NCBI RefSeq assembly: GCF_008254045.1
Contig: NZ_CP042425.1
Location: forward strand, 8,074,163 to 8,138,162
Direction: 5' to 3'
From: Limnoglobus roseus
Lineage (GTDB): Bacteria; Planctomycetota; Planctomycetia; Gemmatales; Gemmataceae
DNA length: 64,000 bases
The notes beneath the pieces were generated by a model, which was given only the letters and a program-made list of their open reading frames with translations, was not told the DNA's origin and ran no database searches. Shown here in pieces: positions 41,610 to 50,619 of this stretch (positions are counted from its first letter, which is position 1; the number at the start of each line of letters is the position of its first letter). The position numbers and the translations under genes are program-made.

Positions 41610-43016
41610 ATGCAAGCGGCAGCCCTCGATTGGCTTCAGAAGAATCACGAAGGTATCATCCACGGTCTTGCGGACCTTGTGGCCGTTCAGAGCATTTCGA
41701 CCGACGGCGAACACCAGACCGAGATCGAGCGCACGGCCGCCCTGACGTGCGACCAGATGCGTGAGGCGGGCTTGTTGAACGTCGAGATGCTGAAGGTCGG
41801 CAACTCACTGCCCTACGCCTACGGCGAGTGGATGGAGGCCGGGCCGAACAAGCCGACGGTCTTCCTGTACGCCCACCACGACGTGCAACCGATCAACTTC
41901 ATTGAACAGTGGAAGTCCGACCCCTGGAAACTCACCCGCCGCGACGGCCGCCTGTTCGCCCGCGGGTCGGCCGACGACAAGGGGGCCATCTCCGCGTTCC
42001 TCGGGGCCATCGCCGCCTACCGCAAGACCGGCAACCAACTGCCGGTGAACATCAAGATGGTGGTCGAGGGCGAGGAAGAAATCGGCTCGAAGAACCTGAT
42101 GAAGTTCTTCGACGTTCACAAGAAGAAGCTCCAGTCCGACGTGATCGTGGTCTGCGATACCGAGAACATCGAAGTCGGCCTGCCGTGCATCACGTACTCG
42201 CTCCGCGGCATCGTGGCCCTGAACGTCGAAGTCACGACAGCCCGCATCCCGGTCCACAGCGGCATGGCCGGCGGGGCGGTGCCGGACGCGGCCCTCGCGC
42301 TGAACGTCGTACTCTCCAAACTCTTCGCCCCGAACAAGCCGCTGCCAGTCCCCGGCCTCTACGACAAGGTCCGGCCGCTGACCGACAAGGAAAAGGCGGC
42401 GTTCCGCAAGCTGCCGTGGGACGACGCGAAGTTCCGCCAGGAACTCGGCGTGCTGCCGGGTTGCACGTTCGCAATGGAAGACGGCCTCGGCGTGTACGAA
42501 CAAACCTGGCGGCGGCCGTCGGCCACGGTCATCGCCCAGGAGGCGAGCAGCATCAAGGGGGCGTCGAACCAGGTGCTGCCCAAGGCGTCGGCCATCGTCA
42601 GTTGCCGGATCGTGCCGGACCAGCAGCCGGCCGACGTGGTGGCCCAGATGCAAGCGTACCTGAGCGCCAACCCGCCCTACGGCTGCGAGGTGAAGGTGAC
42701 GCAGCACGGCGCGGGCTGCGACTGGTGGATGACCGATCCGAACGGCCCGGCCTTCGAGGCCGCGATGGCGGCCCTCCGCGTGGGCTTCGACCGCGACCCC
42801 GTCGGCATCGGCTGCGGCGGCAGCATCGGCTTCGTCGGGCCGCTGGCCGAATTGTTCGGCGGCGCTCCGGCCTTGCTCATCGGCATCGAAGACCCGGCCA
42901 GCAATGCCCACGCCCCGAACGAGAGCCTGCACGAGGGGGATTTCAAGAAGTTGATGGCCTCGCTAGTGCGGCTGTTCGACAACCTCGGCAAGCTGACCAA
43001 CAAGCAAGTGAAGTAA
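41610..43016 (+). CDS. M20 family dipeptidase/metallopeptidase
   Basis: 468 residues from the ATG at 41610, with AAGGAG at 6-bp spacing. The di-zinc ligands are seen: His in VFLYAHHDVQP, Asp in RGSADDKGA, Glu-Glu in VVEGEEEIGS, Asp in VVCDTEN, and His in SNAHAPNESLHEGDF. The lid domain (about residues 190-330) includes IPVHSGMAGGAVPDA. Length and the DWWMTDPNGPAF segment match the cytosolic dipeptidase branch (PepV/DapE-like/CNDP). The protein has no signal peptide, so it acts in the cytoplasm on short peptides. It is followed by a 22-bp palindrome. Confidence 0.93.
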   Translation: MQAAALDWLQKNHEGIIHGLADLVAVQSISTDGEHQTEIERTAALTCDQMREAGLLNVEMLKVGNSLPYAYGEWMEAGPNKPTVFLYAHHDVQPINFIEQWKSDPWKLTRRDGRLFARGSADDKGAISAFLGAIAAYRKTGNQLPVNIKMVVEGEEEIGSKNLMKFFDVHKKKLQSDVIVVCDTENIEVGLPCITYSLRGIVALNVEVTTARIPVHSGMAGGAVPDAALALNVVLSKLFAPNKPLPVPGLYDKVRPLTDKEKAAFRKLPWDDAKFRQELGVLPGCTFAMEDGLGVYEQTWRRPSATVIAQEASSIKGASNQVLPKASAIVSCRIVPDQQPADVVAQMQAYLSANPPYGCEVKVTQHGAGCDWWMTDPNGPAFEAAMAALRVGFDRDPVGIGCGGSIGFVGPLAELFGGAPALLIGIEDPASNAHAPNESLHEGDFKKLMASLVRLFDNLGKLTNKQVK

Positions 43017-43021
43017 CTCAT

Positions 43022-43077
43022 TTTGGAACCCAGAGCGGAAGCGCGTTCACCCCGTCGCTTCCGCTCTGGGTTCCAAA
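43022..43077. repeat. 22-bp perfect inverted repeat
   Basis: Bases 43022-43043 pair perfectly with 43056-43077 around a 12-base loop, directly after the M20 peptidase gene. It is longer than a usual terminator and has T and A runs at its ends, so it may serve as one; it could also be a dispersed repeat. Confidence 0.8.
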
Positions 43078-43223
43078 CAGTCCGTTCGCACATCCGCCAC
43101 AACCGCTATTGCACGTTTCGTCCTCCCCAAATCTCGCACGACTCGCGGATGCCCGCTTCCCCTCCCTGCCGGAAGCGGGCATATTGACAGTTGAGCCATT
43201 CCGTCCCTTGCCGCGAGTCTAAT

Positions 43224-45842
43224 ATGCGGTCCTGCTCGCCTTTGCTGATTCTGCTGGCCCTGTCGGCGACGCCCGTGGCCGCCCAGGTGAAGCGCCCCGC
43301 GCCGCCGGCGACGTACCACATCGACCTCCGCTACCAAATCGCGACGGAGGAGAATCAGCGGGTTCGCGAGTACCGTGAGTTGACGGCCGCGCTCGCCAAA
43401 CTCGGCTTCGTCGCCACCGCCAGCGACGATGCCGACCTCGACAAGTTTAACCCGCTCGCAGAACGGCTGGCGGGAACGATTCCCTCGAAGGACGCCAGGA
43501 AGGTTCTGGATATCGGTGCGATCCGCACCACTATCCTCCGGCCGGAGGGGGCGCCGCTGCCGGACGACGCGAAGAAGCCCGTGCAGGTTCGCGTCCAGAT
43601 CGTCTCGGGCCTGGACTTGGCCGAACAGCGGTTGTTCCACGAGCAGGTCACGGCCCAACTCGGCCGGCTGGGTTTCCAGGAATTCACCGGCTACGACCAC
43701 GGCAACTTCAGCCTCATTCGCGGGGCGCTGCCGGCCGGTCGAGTGCCGGAACTGTTGCGCGACTTGCGCGACCAGCCGTCCGGGTGGTTCTTCAGCGAAA
43801 TCCCCCGCGAGCAGTTGAACCTGCCGCTGCGGGACGTCCTGCCGGTGCGGTTGGTGGAAGTGCTGCCAGACCTCGACCTCGGGCCGGTGGTCGTCCCGCC
43901 GGCCCCGCTTCTGCCCGAAGTCGAGTCGCCGAAATACTCGCTCGACCTCCGCGATTACCTCGCCGACCCGGCCACCGCGGGCAAGCCGTTCCGCGTCGAG
44001 TTGGTGCTGGACGGCCCGCTCCCCGAGGGGGCACTGCAACTGCGGAACTCGCTCCGACTGAGCATGCCCACGGCCGCGATGGAGGGCGTGTACGGCAACT
44101 TCGCGGTCATCCGGGTGATGACCACAACCGACCTGGTGAAGCTGGCGCAAATTCCGTCGGTGCTGTCGATCCGCGTGCCACGGTTCGCGGCCGAACAGCC
44201 GGGGTCGGCGAAGGCCAATGTCTCCGTCCAGACCGCCCTGCAACAGGGTAACGTGTCCGCCCTGCACGGGGCGGGTTACCGCGGGGCCGGCACCCGCGTC
44301 GTTGTGCTCGCCACCGACTTTGCGGGGGCGGACAAGCTGCTCGGCACGCGGTTGCCGAAGGCGGTGCAGTTCCTGGACCTGACGGCCGAACTCTCGCCGA
44401 CCGTGGAGCCGACGCCGATGGGTACCGGCGTCAGCGGCACCGAGACGGCGGCCGCGGTCCATGCCGCCGCACCGGACGCCGAGCTGATCCTGGTCCGCCT
44501 CGATCCGGTCGCGATTCACCAACTGTTGACCGTAGCGAAGACCGTCCTCGGCGACACGGCCGCTTCGATCGCGGTGCAAACCCGCGCCGACGAAATGACG
44601 GCAGAAGCGGAGCGGCTTACGAACCGCCGGGACCTGGTGGAAGCGGAGTACCGTAAGGCGTTCAACGACCTGAGCGACGACGAAAAGCCCGCGAAGAGGC
44701 GGGCGAACGCGACCGAGGCGTTCAAGAAATTGCTCGCCGACGAGAAGGTCTTCAAGGCGACGTCCGACCGCATCGCCGCGATTCGGGCGAAGTTGCTCGG
44801 CCTGCGCGGGGCGAACGTGATCGTCAACACGCTCGTCTGGGAGGACGGTTACGCCCACGACGCACTAAGCGAAGTCAGCCGCCTGCTCGACGCCAAGCTC
44901 GCCCCGCAGCCGACGCGGTCGGGGTTGCGGGCACTCAAAACCCCGACGGTGCCGGTGTGGGTGCAGGCCGGCAGCACGTCGCTCGGCAGCGTGTGGACCG
45001 GGCCGTTCCTCGACGCCGATGGCAACGGCGTCATGGAGTTTGCCGCCGGCACGAAGGCCACGCCCGGAACCTGGACGCCGGAACTAAACTTCCTCGCGAT
45101 GGTCGGCCCCGACGCAAAGCCGACCGACACGCTGCCCGAAGGGGCGAAGATTCGCATCAGCGTTCAGTGGCGGGAGCCGCGTCACCCCGACACCGACCTG
45201 ACCGGCCAGGCGGCGTTCCCGTTCACGTTGAAGTTGCTCCGACAAATCGACCCGGCCGGCGAAAAGTTCGCGACCGACGAGTTCGCGGTCGTTGCCCGAA
45301 CGGTCGGCATGCCGACGCACGTGAAGCGGATGTTCTCGGCAGCGATTTACGAGCAGATTCTGGAATTGGCGATCCCGACCGCCGGCCGCTACGCCCTGCG
45401 AGTCGAGGGGGGTATGGCCCAGGATTCGCTGGTGCGGACGGCCCGACACGTCTTCGAGCTCAGCCCGCGCATTTACGTGACCGCCAACGACCCGGCCACG
45501 GCCGCAAAGGGCCGCCTCGTGTTCACCACCTACACGCCGCAGGCCAGTGGCGTGGCCATCCCGGGCGACGCGACCACGGTCGTCACGGTCGGCATCGTCA
45601 ACGGCTTGGTTGGGGCCGGACCGGGCATCTTGCTGCGGGTGAAGCCGGACTTGTTCGTGCAGGACGTGGCTTCACCAGACTCCGCGACCGGCGTGGTCGC
45701 CGGTGTCGTGGCGTGCCTGGCCGAAGCCGGCGTGCAGCCGAGTGGCATGACGCGCCTGCTCACACCGAAGCCAGGATACTGGTTGTTACTGCCGACCGAT
45801 TGGATTCGCGAACTGCCGCGGAAGGCCGTGGAACAGCGGTAA
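43224..45842 (+). CDS. Secreted subtilase-like protein with degenerate active site
   Basis: 872 residues from the ATG at 43224, with signal peptide RSCSPLLILLALSATPVAA. The N-terminal about 350 residues hold two inhibitor-like alpha+beta modules (VRVQIVSGLDLAEQRLFHEQ; FRVELVLDGPLPEGA). A subtilisin-like core follows: VVVLATDFAGAD at the Asp position, then GTGVSGTETAAAVHAAAPDAELI at the His position, but without the HGT histidine. Later, ASPDSATGVVAGVVACLAEAG corresponds to GTSMATPHVAGVAALL, with Asp where the Ser should be. A long coiled-coil (TAEAERLTNRRDLVEAEYRK, about 450-530) interrupts the domain. A beta-rich region (about 600-760) precedes the last block. The protein is therefore probably a non-proteolytic scaffold. 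The subtilase relation is inferred from motif order. Confidence 0.75.
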   Translation: MRSCSPLLILLALSATPVAAQVKRPAPPATYHIDLRYQIATEENQRVREYRELTAALAKLGFVATASDDADLDKFNPLAERLAGTIPSKDARKVLDIGAIRTTILRPEGAPLPDDAKKPVQVRVQIVSGLDLAEQRLFHEQVTAQLGRLGFQEFTGYDHGNFSLIRGALPAGRVPELLRDLRDQPSGWFFSEIPREQLNLPLRDVLPVRLVEVLPDLDLGPVVVPPAPLLPEVESPKYSLDLRDYLADPATAGKPFRVELVLDGPLPEGALQLRNSLRLSMPTAAMEGVYGNFAVIRVMTTTDLVKLAQIPSVLSIRVPRFAAEQPGSAKANVSVQTALQQGNVSALHGAGYRGAGTRVVVLATDFAGADKLLGTRLPKAVQFLDLTAELSPTVEPTPMGTGVSGTETAAAVHAAAPDAELILVRLDPVAIHQLLTVAKTVLGDTAASIAVQTRADEMTAEAERLTNRRDLVEAEYRKAFNDLSDDEKPAKRRANATEAFKKLLADEKVFKATSDRIAAIRAKLLGLRGANVIVNTLVWEDGYAHDALSEVSRLLDAKLAPQPTRSGLRALKTPTVPVWVQAGSTSLGSVWTGPFLDADGNGVMEFAAGTKATPGTWTPELNFLAMVGPDAKPTDTLPEGAKIRISVQWREPRHPDTDLTGQAAFPFTLKLLRQIDPAGEKFATDEFAVVARTVGMPTHVKRMFSAAIYEQILELAIPTAGRYALRVEGGMAQDSLVRTARHVFELSPRIYVTANDPATAAKGRLVFTTYTPQASGVAIPGDATTVVTVGIVNGLVGAGPGILLRVKPDLFVQDVASPDSATGVVAGVVACLAEAGVQPSGMTRLLTPKPGYWLLLPTDWIRELPRKAVEQR

Positions 45843-45844
45843 CG

Positions 45845-46420
45845 TCACGGGAAGCCGGGGATGGTCGCATCACTCCGGTCCTGGATGTTGATAAACTTGA
45901 TTCCCTTCGCGCGAAATTGGCCGTCAGGGTCGCGGATGAAACGGCCTTTTGCGTACCACACGCCCGGCCCCGGGAAGCCTGTGGCCTCGGCCTTGCAGTA
46001 GAAACCGATCTCGATTTCATTCTCGCCGATTTGTTCGAACTCACTCTTGCCGAAGCCCCAGACGACGGCGCGAGCGTTGTGCTGGCGGATTAAGCCCCAC
46101 ACGCCGGAGGTCCGCACTTTCTCACGGTTGCCACCGTTGTGTTGGAACGTCGGTGACAATTGTTCGACAAACCGGGCCGGATCGAGGGTCGCCGCCGACG
46201 CGGCGACCGCCATCGTCTGAACCCGACGGGTGGCCTCTTCCCGCGGGCTCTCGAACGTCAGGTCGATGAGGCACAACCCGAATAGCAGCAAACCCGTCAC
46301 GCCGGCCGCGATGAGCGATTTACGGTCGCGCCGCCGGTACCACACGGCGAGCGCGACAATGAACACCACCGCGAGCAGGCCGTAAAGGGACAGCGACGGA
46401 TCACTCAGGAAGGTTGGCAT
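45845..46420 (-). CDS. Small membrane-anchored NTF2-like hypothetical protein
   Basis: 191 residues from the ATG at 46420. Two N-terminal membrane helices (LYGLLAVVFIVALAVWYRRR and SLIAAGVTGLLLFGLCLIDL) precede a soluble domain with RRVQTMAVAASAATLDPARFVEQL and GVWYAKGRFIRDPDGQFRAKGIKFINIQ. The latter part has the alternating strands of a small NTF2-like fold. No enzyme motif is seen. The stop is 2 bp from the convergent subtilase-like gene, and the start is close to two copies of a short palindrome. Confidence 0.7.
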   Translation of the reverse strand: MPTFLSDPSLSLYGLLAVVFIVALAVWYRRRDRKSLIAAGVTGLLLFGLCLIDLTFESPREEATRRVQTMAVAASAATLDPARFVEQLSPTFQHNGGNREKVRTSGVWGLIRQHNARAVVWGFGKSEFEQIGENEIEIGFYCKAEATGFPGPGVWYAKGRFIRDPDGQFRAKGIKFINIQDRSDATIPGFP

Positions 46421-46445
46421 CCGAATAAGCCGTTCGGGAAAGAGT

Positions 46446-46496
46446 GACCGCAGGCTCAAGCCTGCGGTCAGGTTTTCCGCAGGCTCAAGCCTGCGG
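46446..46496. repeat. Two copies of a short GC palindrome
   Basis: GACCGCAGGCTC/AAGCCTGCGGTC (46446-46469) and CCGCAGGCTC/AAGCCTGCGG (46477-46496) share an 18-base core and are 7 bp apart. They lie between enolase and the small membrane-protein gene. A similarly built palindrome with a different core (GCCGCGGGTT) occurs at 63215. They look like dispersed intergenic repeats. Confidence 0.85.
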
Positions 46497-46513
46497 CTAC
46501 ATCCGATCGGCCC

Positions 46514-47818
46514 TTACTTCCGCAGTTCGGCGCCGTAGACGGCGGCCTCACCAAGTTGCTCCTCGATGCGGAGGAGTTGGTTGTACTTCGCGATGCGGTC
46601 GGTCCGACTGGCCGAGCCGGTCTTGATCTGGCCGCAGTTCGTCGCCACCGCGAGGTCGGCGATGGTCGTGTCTTCCGTCTCGCCGGAGCGGTGCGACAGA
46701 ATCGCGGTGAACTTGTTCCGCTTCGCCATCTCGACCGATTCCAGCGTCTCGGTCAGCGTGCCGATCTGGTTCACCTTCACGAGAATGCTGTTCCCACAGT
46801 TCTCGGCGATGCCCCGCTTCAGTCGTTCGGTGTTCGTGACGAACAGGTCGTCGCCGACGAGTTGCACCTTGCTCCCGAGTTTCGCGGTGAGCTTCTTCCA
46901 GCCGGCCCAGTCGTCTTCGCTCAGGCCGTCCTCGATCGATACGATCGGGTACTTGGCACAAAGGCCGGCCCACAAGTCGATCATCTCGTCGCTGCTGATG
47001 ACCTTGTCCGGGGCACTCTTGAAGAAGCAGTAGCCTTCCTTCTTGTGCAGGTGCTTGGCTTCCTCGAACAGTTCGGTGCAAGCCGCGTCGAGGGCGAAGG
47101 AGACTTGCTCGCCGAGCTTGTACCCCGCCTTCTCGATGGCGTGGCTGATCGTCGCCAGGGCTTCGTCGGCGCTCGGGATGTTCGGGGCGAAGCCGCCCTC
47201 GTCGCCGACGGCCGTGTTCAGGTGCTTGTCGTGCAGCACCTTCTTCAGGCTGTGGAAGATTTCCGCCCCCATCCGCAGGCCTTCGCGGAAGGTCTTCGCC
47301 CCGTGGGGCACGATCATGAACTCTTGGAAGTCCACCGTGCTGTCGGCGTGCTTGCCGCCGTTGAGGATGTTCATGAGCGGCACCGGCAGCACCGTCGCGT
47401 TCGCCCCGCCGACGTAGCGGTAGAGCGGCAACTTCGCCACCTTCGCGGCCGCGTGGGCCGTCGCCATCGACGCCCCGAGGATCGCGTTCGCACCGAACTT
47501 CGCCTTGTTCGGTGTGCCGTCGAGCGCGATCATTTTCTTGTCCACGGCCACCTGGTCGAACGGGTCCATCCCCTTCAGACCGGCGTCGAGGTACTTGTGG
47601 ACGTTCTCGACCGCGTTGAGCGTGCCCTTGCCGAGGTAGCGTTTCTTGTCGCCGTCGCGGAGTTCCACGGCCTCGTGCGCCCCGGTGCTGGCCCCGCTCG
47701 GAACGGCCGCCCGGCCGAGGGTGCCGCACTCCAGAATGACATCGACTTCGACGGTCGGGTTGCCGCGGCTGTCCAGAATTTCACGGGCCTTGACGGACGC
47801 AATCTTGGCACTGCTCAT
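46514..47818 (-). CDS. eno: Enolase
   Basis: 434 residues from the ATG at 47818. It converts 2-phosphoglycerate to phosphoenolpyruvate. Hallmarks are AREILDSRGNPTVEVDV, the loop VPSGASTGAHEA, GDEGGFAPN, metal ligands Asp in FALDAACTE, Glu in VSIEDGLSEDDW and Asp in QLVGDDLFVTN, the catalytic Lys in ILVKVNQIG, and SHRSGETEDTTIADLAV near the end. All catalytic residues are present. The gene is single; its 5' leader contains a 9-bp GC hairpin. Confidence 0.98.
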   Translation of the reverse strand: MSSAKIASVKAREILDSRGNPTVEVDVILECGTLGRAAVPSGASTGAHEAVELRDGDKKRYLGKGTLNAVENVHKYLDAGLKGMDPFDQVAVDKKMIALDGTPNKAKFGANAILGASMATAHAAAKVAKLPLYRYVGGANATVLPVPLMNILNGGKHADSTVDFQEFMIVPHGAKTFREGLRMGAEIFHSLKKVLHDKHLNTAVGDEGGFAPNIPSADEALATISHAIEKAGYKLGEQVSFALDAACTELFEEAKHLHKKEGYCFFKSAPDKVISSDEMIDLWAGLCAKYPIVSIEDGLSEDDWAGWKKLTAKLGSKVQLVGDDLFVTNTERLKRGIAENCGNSILVKVNQIGTLTETLESVEMAKRNKFTAILSHRSGETEDTTIADLAVATNCGQIKTGSASRTDRIAKYNQLLRIEEQLGEAAVYGAELRK

Positions 47819-48160
47819 CGCAATCTCACGCTGGTGGTGGAAGGTCAAATCGTTGGATGGGATATTGTTGCGGCGGGAAAGGGCAAGCGGCCGGGCGCAG
47901 ATGGGGAAACAGCCCGGCCGCGGGAAGGTCCGGGATCGAAGGCTGTCGGGGGCCAGCTTCGATCAACCGGAGGTCGCCGACAAATCCACGCCATCGAGCC
48001 GAGTCGGAACGTCTCGCCCGTGTCGTGAATCCGCCCGCCCTTCCCGCGGTCGTGACTTCGCCGACGGGTCTCCCCATCGACGTGCTTCGCAGATAACTTC
48101 TTGACACTGCTTTCATCGGCACGCCGGGAATTGGACTTGACGGCCGCCGAAAAGTTTTCG
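47819..48160. other. Intergenic region between eno and nfo
   Basis: About 342 bp without a convincing gene. It contains a 9-bp stem (47888-47896 with 47912-47920, 15-base loop) about 70 bp upstream of the eno start, which may be a leader hairpin. Open frames here have no ribosome-binding site and atypical composition. A TTGACA at about 48106 on the plus strand has no partner -10 element. Confidence 0.5.
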
Positions 48161-49057
48161 TCACCCCGCGGTTTCTGCCAGGAAAGCCTGAAGTTTCCCG
48201 AGGTTGACCGGGTCCATCGGGTTCCCGGCGGCGTCCTCTTTCGGCGTTTCCAGAATCATCGGCTTCGTGCGAAACCGCGGGTCGGTAACGAGCCGGCGGA
48301 AGGCGTGGTCGCCGATTTGCCCGAGGCCGATGCCAGCGTGCCGGTCTACGCGACTGCCGAGCGGCTTCAGGCTGTCGTTGACATGGAACAGCTTCAGCCA
48401 CTTGAGGCCGATGAGGCGGTCGAACTCGGCGAAGGTCGCGTCATAGGCGGCGTCCGTTCGCAGGTCGTAGCCGGCCGCGAAGACGTGGCAGGTGTCGAGG
48501 CAAATGCCGAGGCGGTCGGGTTCTTCGACGTTTTCCAGCAGGTATGCGAAGTGCTCGAACCGCGCGCCGAGGCTGCTCCCCTGCCCCGCCGTGAGTTCGA
48601 GCAACACCTTCACCTTGTAGTCGGGGCGCTGTCGGTGGACGACGTTCAGTGCGGCCGCAACTTTCGCAAGCCCCGCGTCTTCGCCACTGCCGACGTGGGC
48701 ACCGGGGTGCGTGACGAGGTACGCGAGGCCGAGCGATTCGGCCCGGTCGAGTTCGTTGCCGAACGCCGCGATCGACTTTTCGTAAAGCTCGGTCGTGGGG
48801 GCCGCGAGGTTGATGAGGTACGAATCGTGGGCCGTCAGAAACTTCAACTTTGCCTTCTTCGCGGCCTGCCGGAACGCCGTGACTTCGTCTTCCGGTAGTT
48901 CCTTCCCTTCCCACCGGCCGTCGGGCGTCGGCTTCACGACCCATTGGGATGGGCTGTGCGTGAAAATCTGGACCGTTTGCATCCCGAGCGCGACGGCCGC
49001 ATCGACCGCCTTTGAAAGACCGCCCGCCACCGAGAGATGAGCACCGAACAAAGGCAT
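48161..49057 (-). CDS. nfo: Endonuclease IV (AP endonuclease)
   Basis: 298 residues. It cuts 5' to abasic sites in base-excision repair. The TIM barrel with three zinc ions is recognised from FGAHLSVAGGLSKAV at the N-terminus, His in LTAHDSYLINLA, His in VTHPGAHVGSG, Glu in VLLELTAGQGSSLG, Asp and His in LGICLDTCHVFAAGYDL, His in LFHVNDSLKPLGSRVDRHAGIG and Glu in MILETPKED. These cover the zinc ligands of the family. The start is divergent from the MFS gene by 142 bp. Confidence 0.96.
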   Translation of the reverse strand: MPLFGAHLSVAGGLSKAVDAAVALGMQTVQIFTHSPSQWVVKPTPDGRWEGKELPEDEVTAFRQAAKKAKLKFLTAHDSYLINLAAPTTELYEKSIAAFGNELDRAESLGLAYLVTHPGAHVGSGEDAGLAKVAAALNVVHRQRPDYKVKVLLELTAGQGSSLGARFEHFAYLLENVEEPDRLGICLDTCHVFAAGYDLRTDAAYDATFAEFDRLIGLKWLKLFHVNDSLKPLGSRVDRHAGIGLGQIGDHAFRRLVTDPRFRTKPMILETPKEDAAGNPMDPVNLGKLQAFLAETAG

Positions 49058-49199
49058 GTGTGTCGTTTCCGTGAAATCCCGGGCCGTGACCTGCCATGCT
49101 ATCGGTGGGCCGGCGGGGATTGTCGTAATAAAAGTGAACTAGCGGCGGTATCTTCCTGTCGGTAGACAAGGGCGAACCGGAACTTCATCGAGAACGAAC

Positions 49200-50516
49200 A
49201 TGGACGTGGTCGAAGGCACCGCACCGCAGAAGCCCGTGGCCGGCCGTCAAACCGGGTTATTGTTGCTCCTGGCCGCGATCAACTTCACGCACATCCTCGA
49301 CTTCGTCATCGTCATGCCGTTGGGCGACCAACTCCGGCACGACCTCGCAATCACCCCGCAACAGTTCGGCTTCATCGTGTCGGCCTACGGTCTGGCGGCC
49401 GTCGTTGCAGGGATTCTCGCGTCCACGGTGGTAGACCGTTTCGACCGGAAGACTGTGCTCCTGGTAGCGTTCGCCGGGTTCATCTTCGCCACCCTCTACT
49501 GCGGCCTCGCAGCCGACTACGCCCACTTGCTGCTGGCTCGTGCCTTGGCCGGATTGTTCGGCGGGGTCGCAGCGTCAGGAATCATGGCGATCATCGGCGA
49601 CGTGTTCCCCGACAAGCAGCGCGGCAAGGCGATCGGGGCGGTCACGTCGTCGTTCGCGGTCGCGTCGATCATCGGCCTGCCGATCGGCCTGTCGCTGGCC
49701 AACTGGTTCCACAACTGGGGCGCGCCGTTCCTGGCGATCGCGGGTCTCGGCACTGTCGTTTGGGCCGTCGCCGCGTGGCGGTTGCCGTCGCTGACGCACC
49801 ACCGGGCGGGCCAACACGCCCACCCTATCGCGCAGTTCGCGGCCGTACTGCGGCAGCCGAACCACCTCTGGTCGTTCGCGTTCATGCTCGCGATGGTGTT
49901 CGGCACGTTCATCATCGTGCCGTACTTCGCCCCGTACTTCCAGGCGAACTGCGGCCGGAGCAAGGAAGACCTGCCTATCATCTACGCCGTGGCCGGCGTC
50001 GGGTCGCTGGTGATGATGAACCTGATCGGCTGGCTGACCGACCGTTTCGGCGCGCAGGGGGTCTTCCTGGCGACCGCCGGCGGGGCGGTTGTGATGACCC
50101 TGGTCATTACGAACCTGCCGCCCGTCAGCCTGGCGGGGGCCGTGGCCACAGCGACGCTGTTTATGGTCTTGGCGTCCGGGCGGGTGGTGCCGGCCCAGAC
50201 GATGATGCTCCGCTCGGCCGACCCGAAGTTGCGGGGAGCGTTCACGAACCTCAACACGGCCGTCTCGCACTTCGCCACGGGGACCGGCCCCGTCATCGCC
50301 GGGTTGATCATCGGCGAAGAGTACCAAGGCGGGCCACTGACGTACTACTGGCTGGCCGGGTTGGTCGCCGCGGCCTTCGGAATCGCCGCCCTCGTCCTGT
50401 CGTTCCTGCTCCGACCGGCTGCCGCACCGCAACCGCAGACCGTGCCGGCGAACCCCTTCCCCATGGCCCTCGACCCGGAACCGCTCCCGGAAGCGGAAGA
50501 AGTCGCGACGCCGTAA
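49200..50516 (+). CDS. MFS transporter (DHA1-type)
   Basis: 438 residues with about 12 membrane helices in two halves. The first loop has a motif-A-like VVDRFDRKTV, and the fourth to fifth helices have the region ALAGLFGGVAASGIMAIIGDVFPDKQRGKAIG, typical of the drug:H+ antiporter/AraJ-like group. The central loop (SLTHHRAGQHAHPIAQ) is His-rich. The C-terminal tail is Pro/Glu-rich and cytoplasmic. The direction is probably export; the substrate is unknown. The FAD-Rieske gene follows 103 bp later on the same strand. Confidence 0.9.
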   Translation: MDVVEGTAPQKPVAGRQTGLLLLLAAINFTHILDFVIVMPLGDQLRHDLAITPQQFGFIVSAYGLAAVVAGILASTVVDRFDRKTVLLVAFAGFIFATLYCGLAADYAHLLLARALAGLFGGVAASGIMAIIGDVFPDKQRGKAIGAVTSSFAVASIIGLPIGLSLANWFHNWGAPFLAIAGLGTVVWAVAAWRLPSLTHHRAGQHAHPIAQFAAVLRQPNHLWSFAFMLAMVFGTFIIVPYFAPYFQANCGRSKEDLPIIYAVAGVGSLVMMNLIGWLTDRFGAQGVFLATAGGAVVMTLVITNLPPVSLAGAVATATLFMVLASGRVVPAQTMMLRSADPKLRGAFTNLNTAVSHFATGTGPVIAGLIIGEEYQGGPLTYYWLAGLVAAAFGIAALVLSFLLRPAAAPQPQTVPANPFPMALDPEPLPEAEEVATP

Positions 50517-50619
50517 CCTTCGACCGGACCGATCCCCCGAGACAGCCAAACGTCGGGGGGGGGATTGGCATTCCATTTGCCCATTCGAGGAGGGTTCCGA
50601 ATCCCTCACCGGGTGGCGT

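Noticed and set aside
47857..48096. Possible 79-codon gene upstream of enolase
   Set aside because: Starts inside a GC hairpin, has no ribosome-binding site, and the protein has no recognisable feature.
48101..48130. TTGACA as a possible strong -35 element
   Set aside because: No -10 hexamer at 16-18 bp and no plus-strand gene downstream; the neighbouring genes are both on the minus strand.
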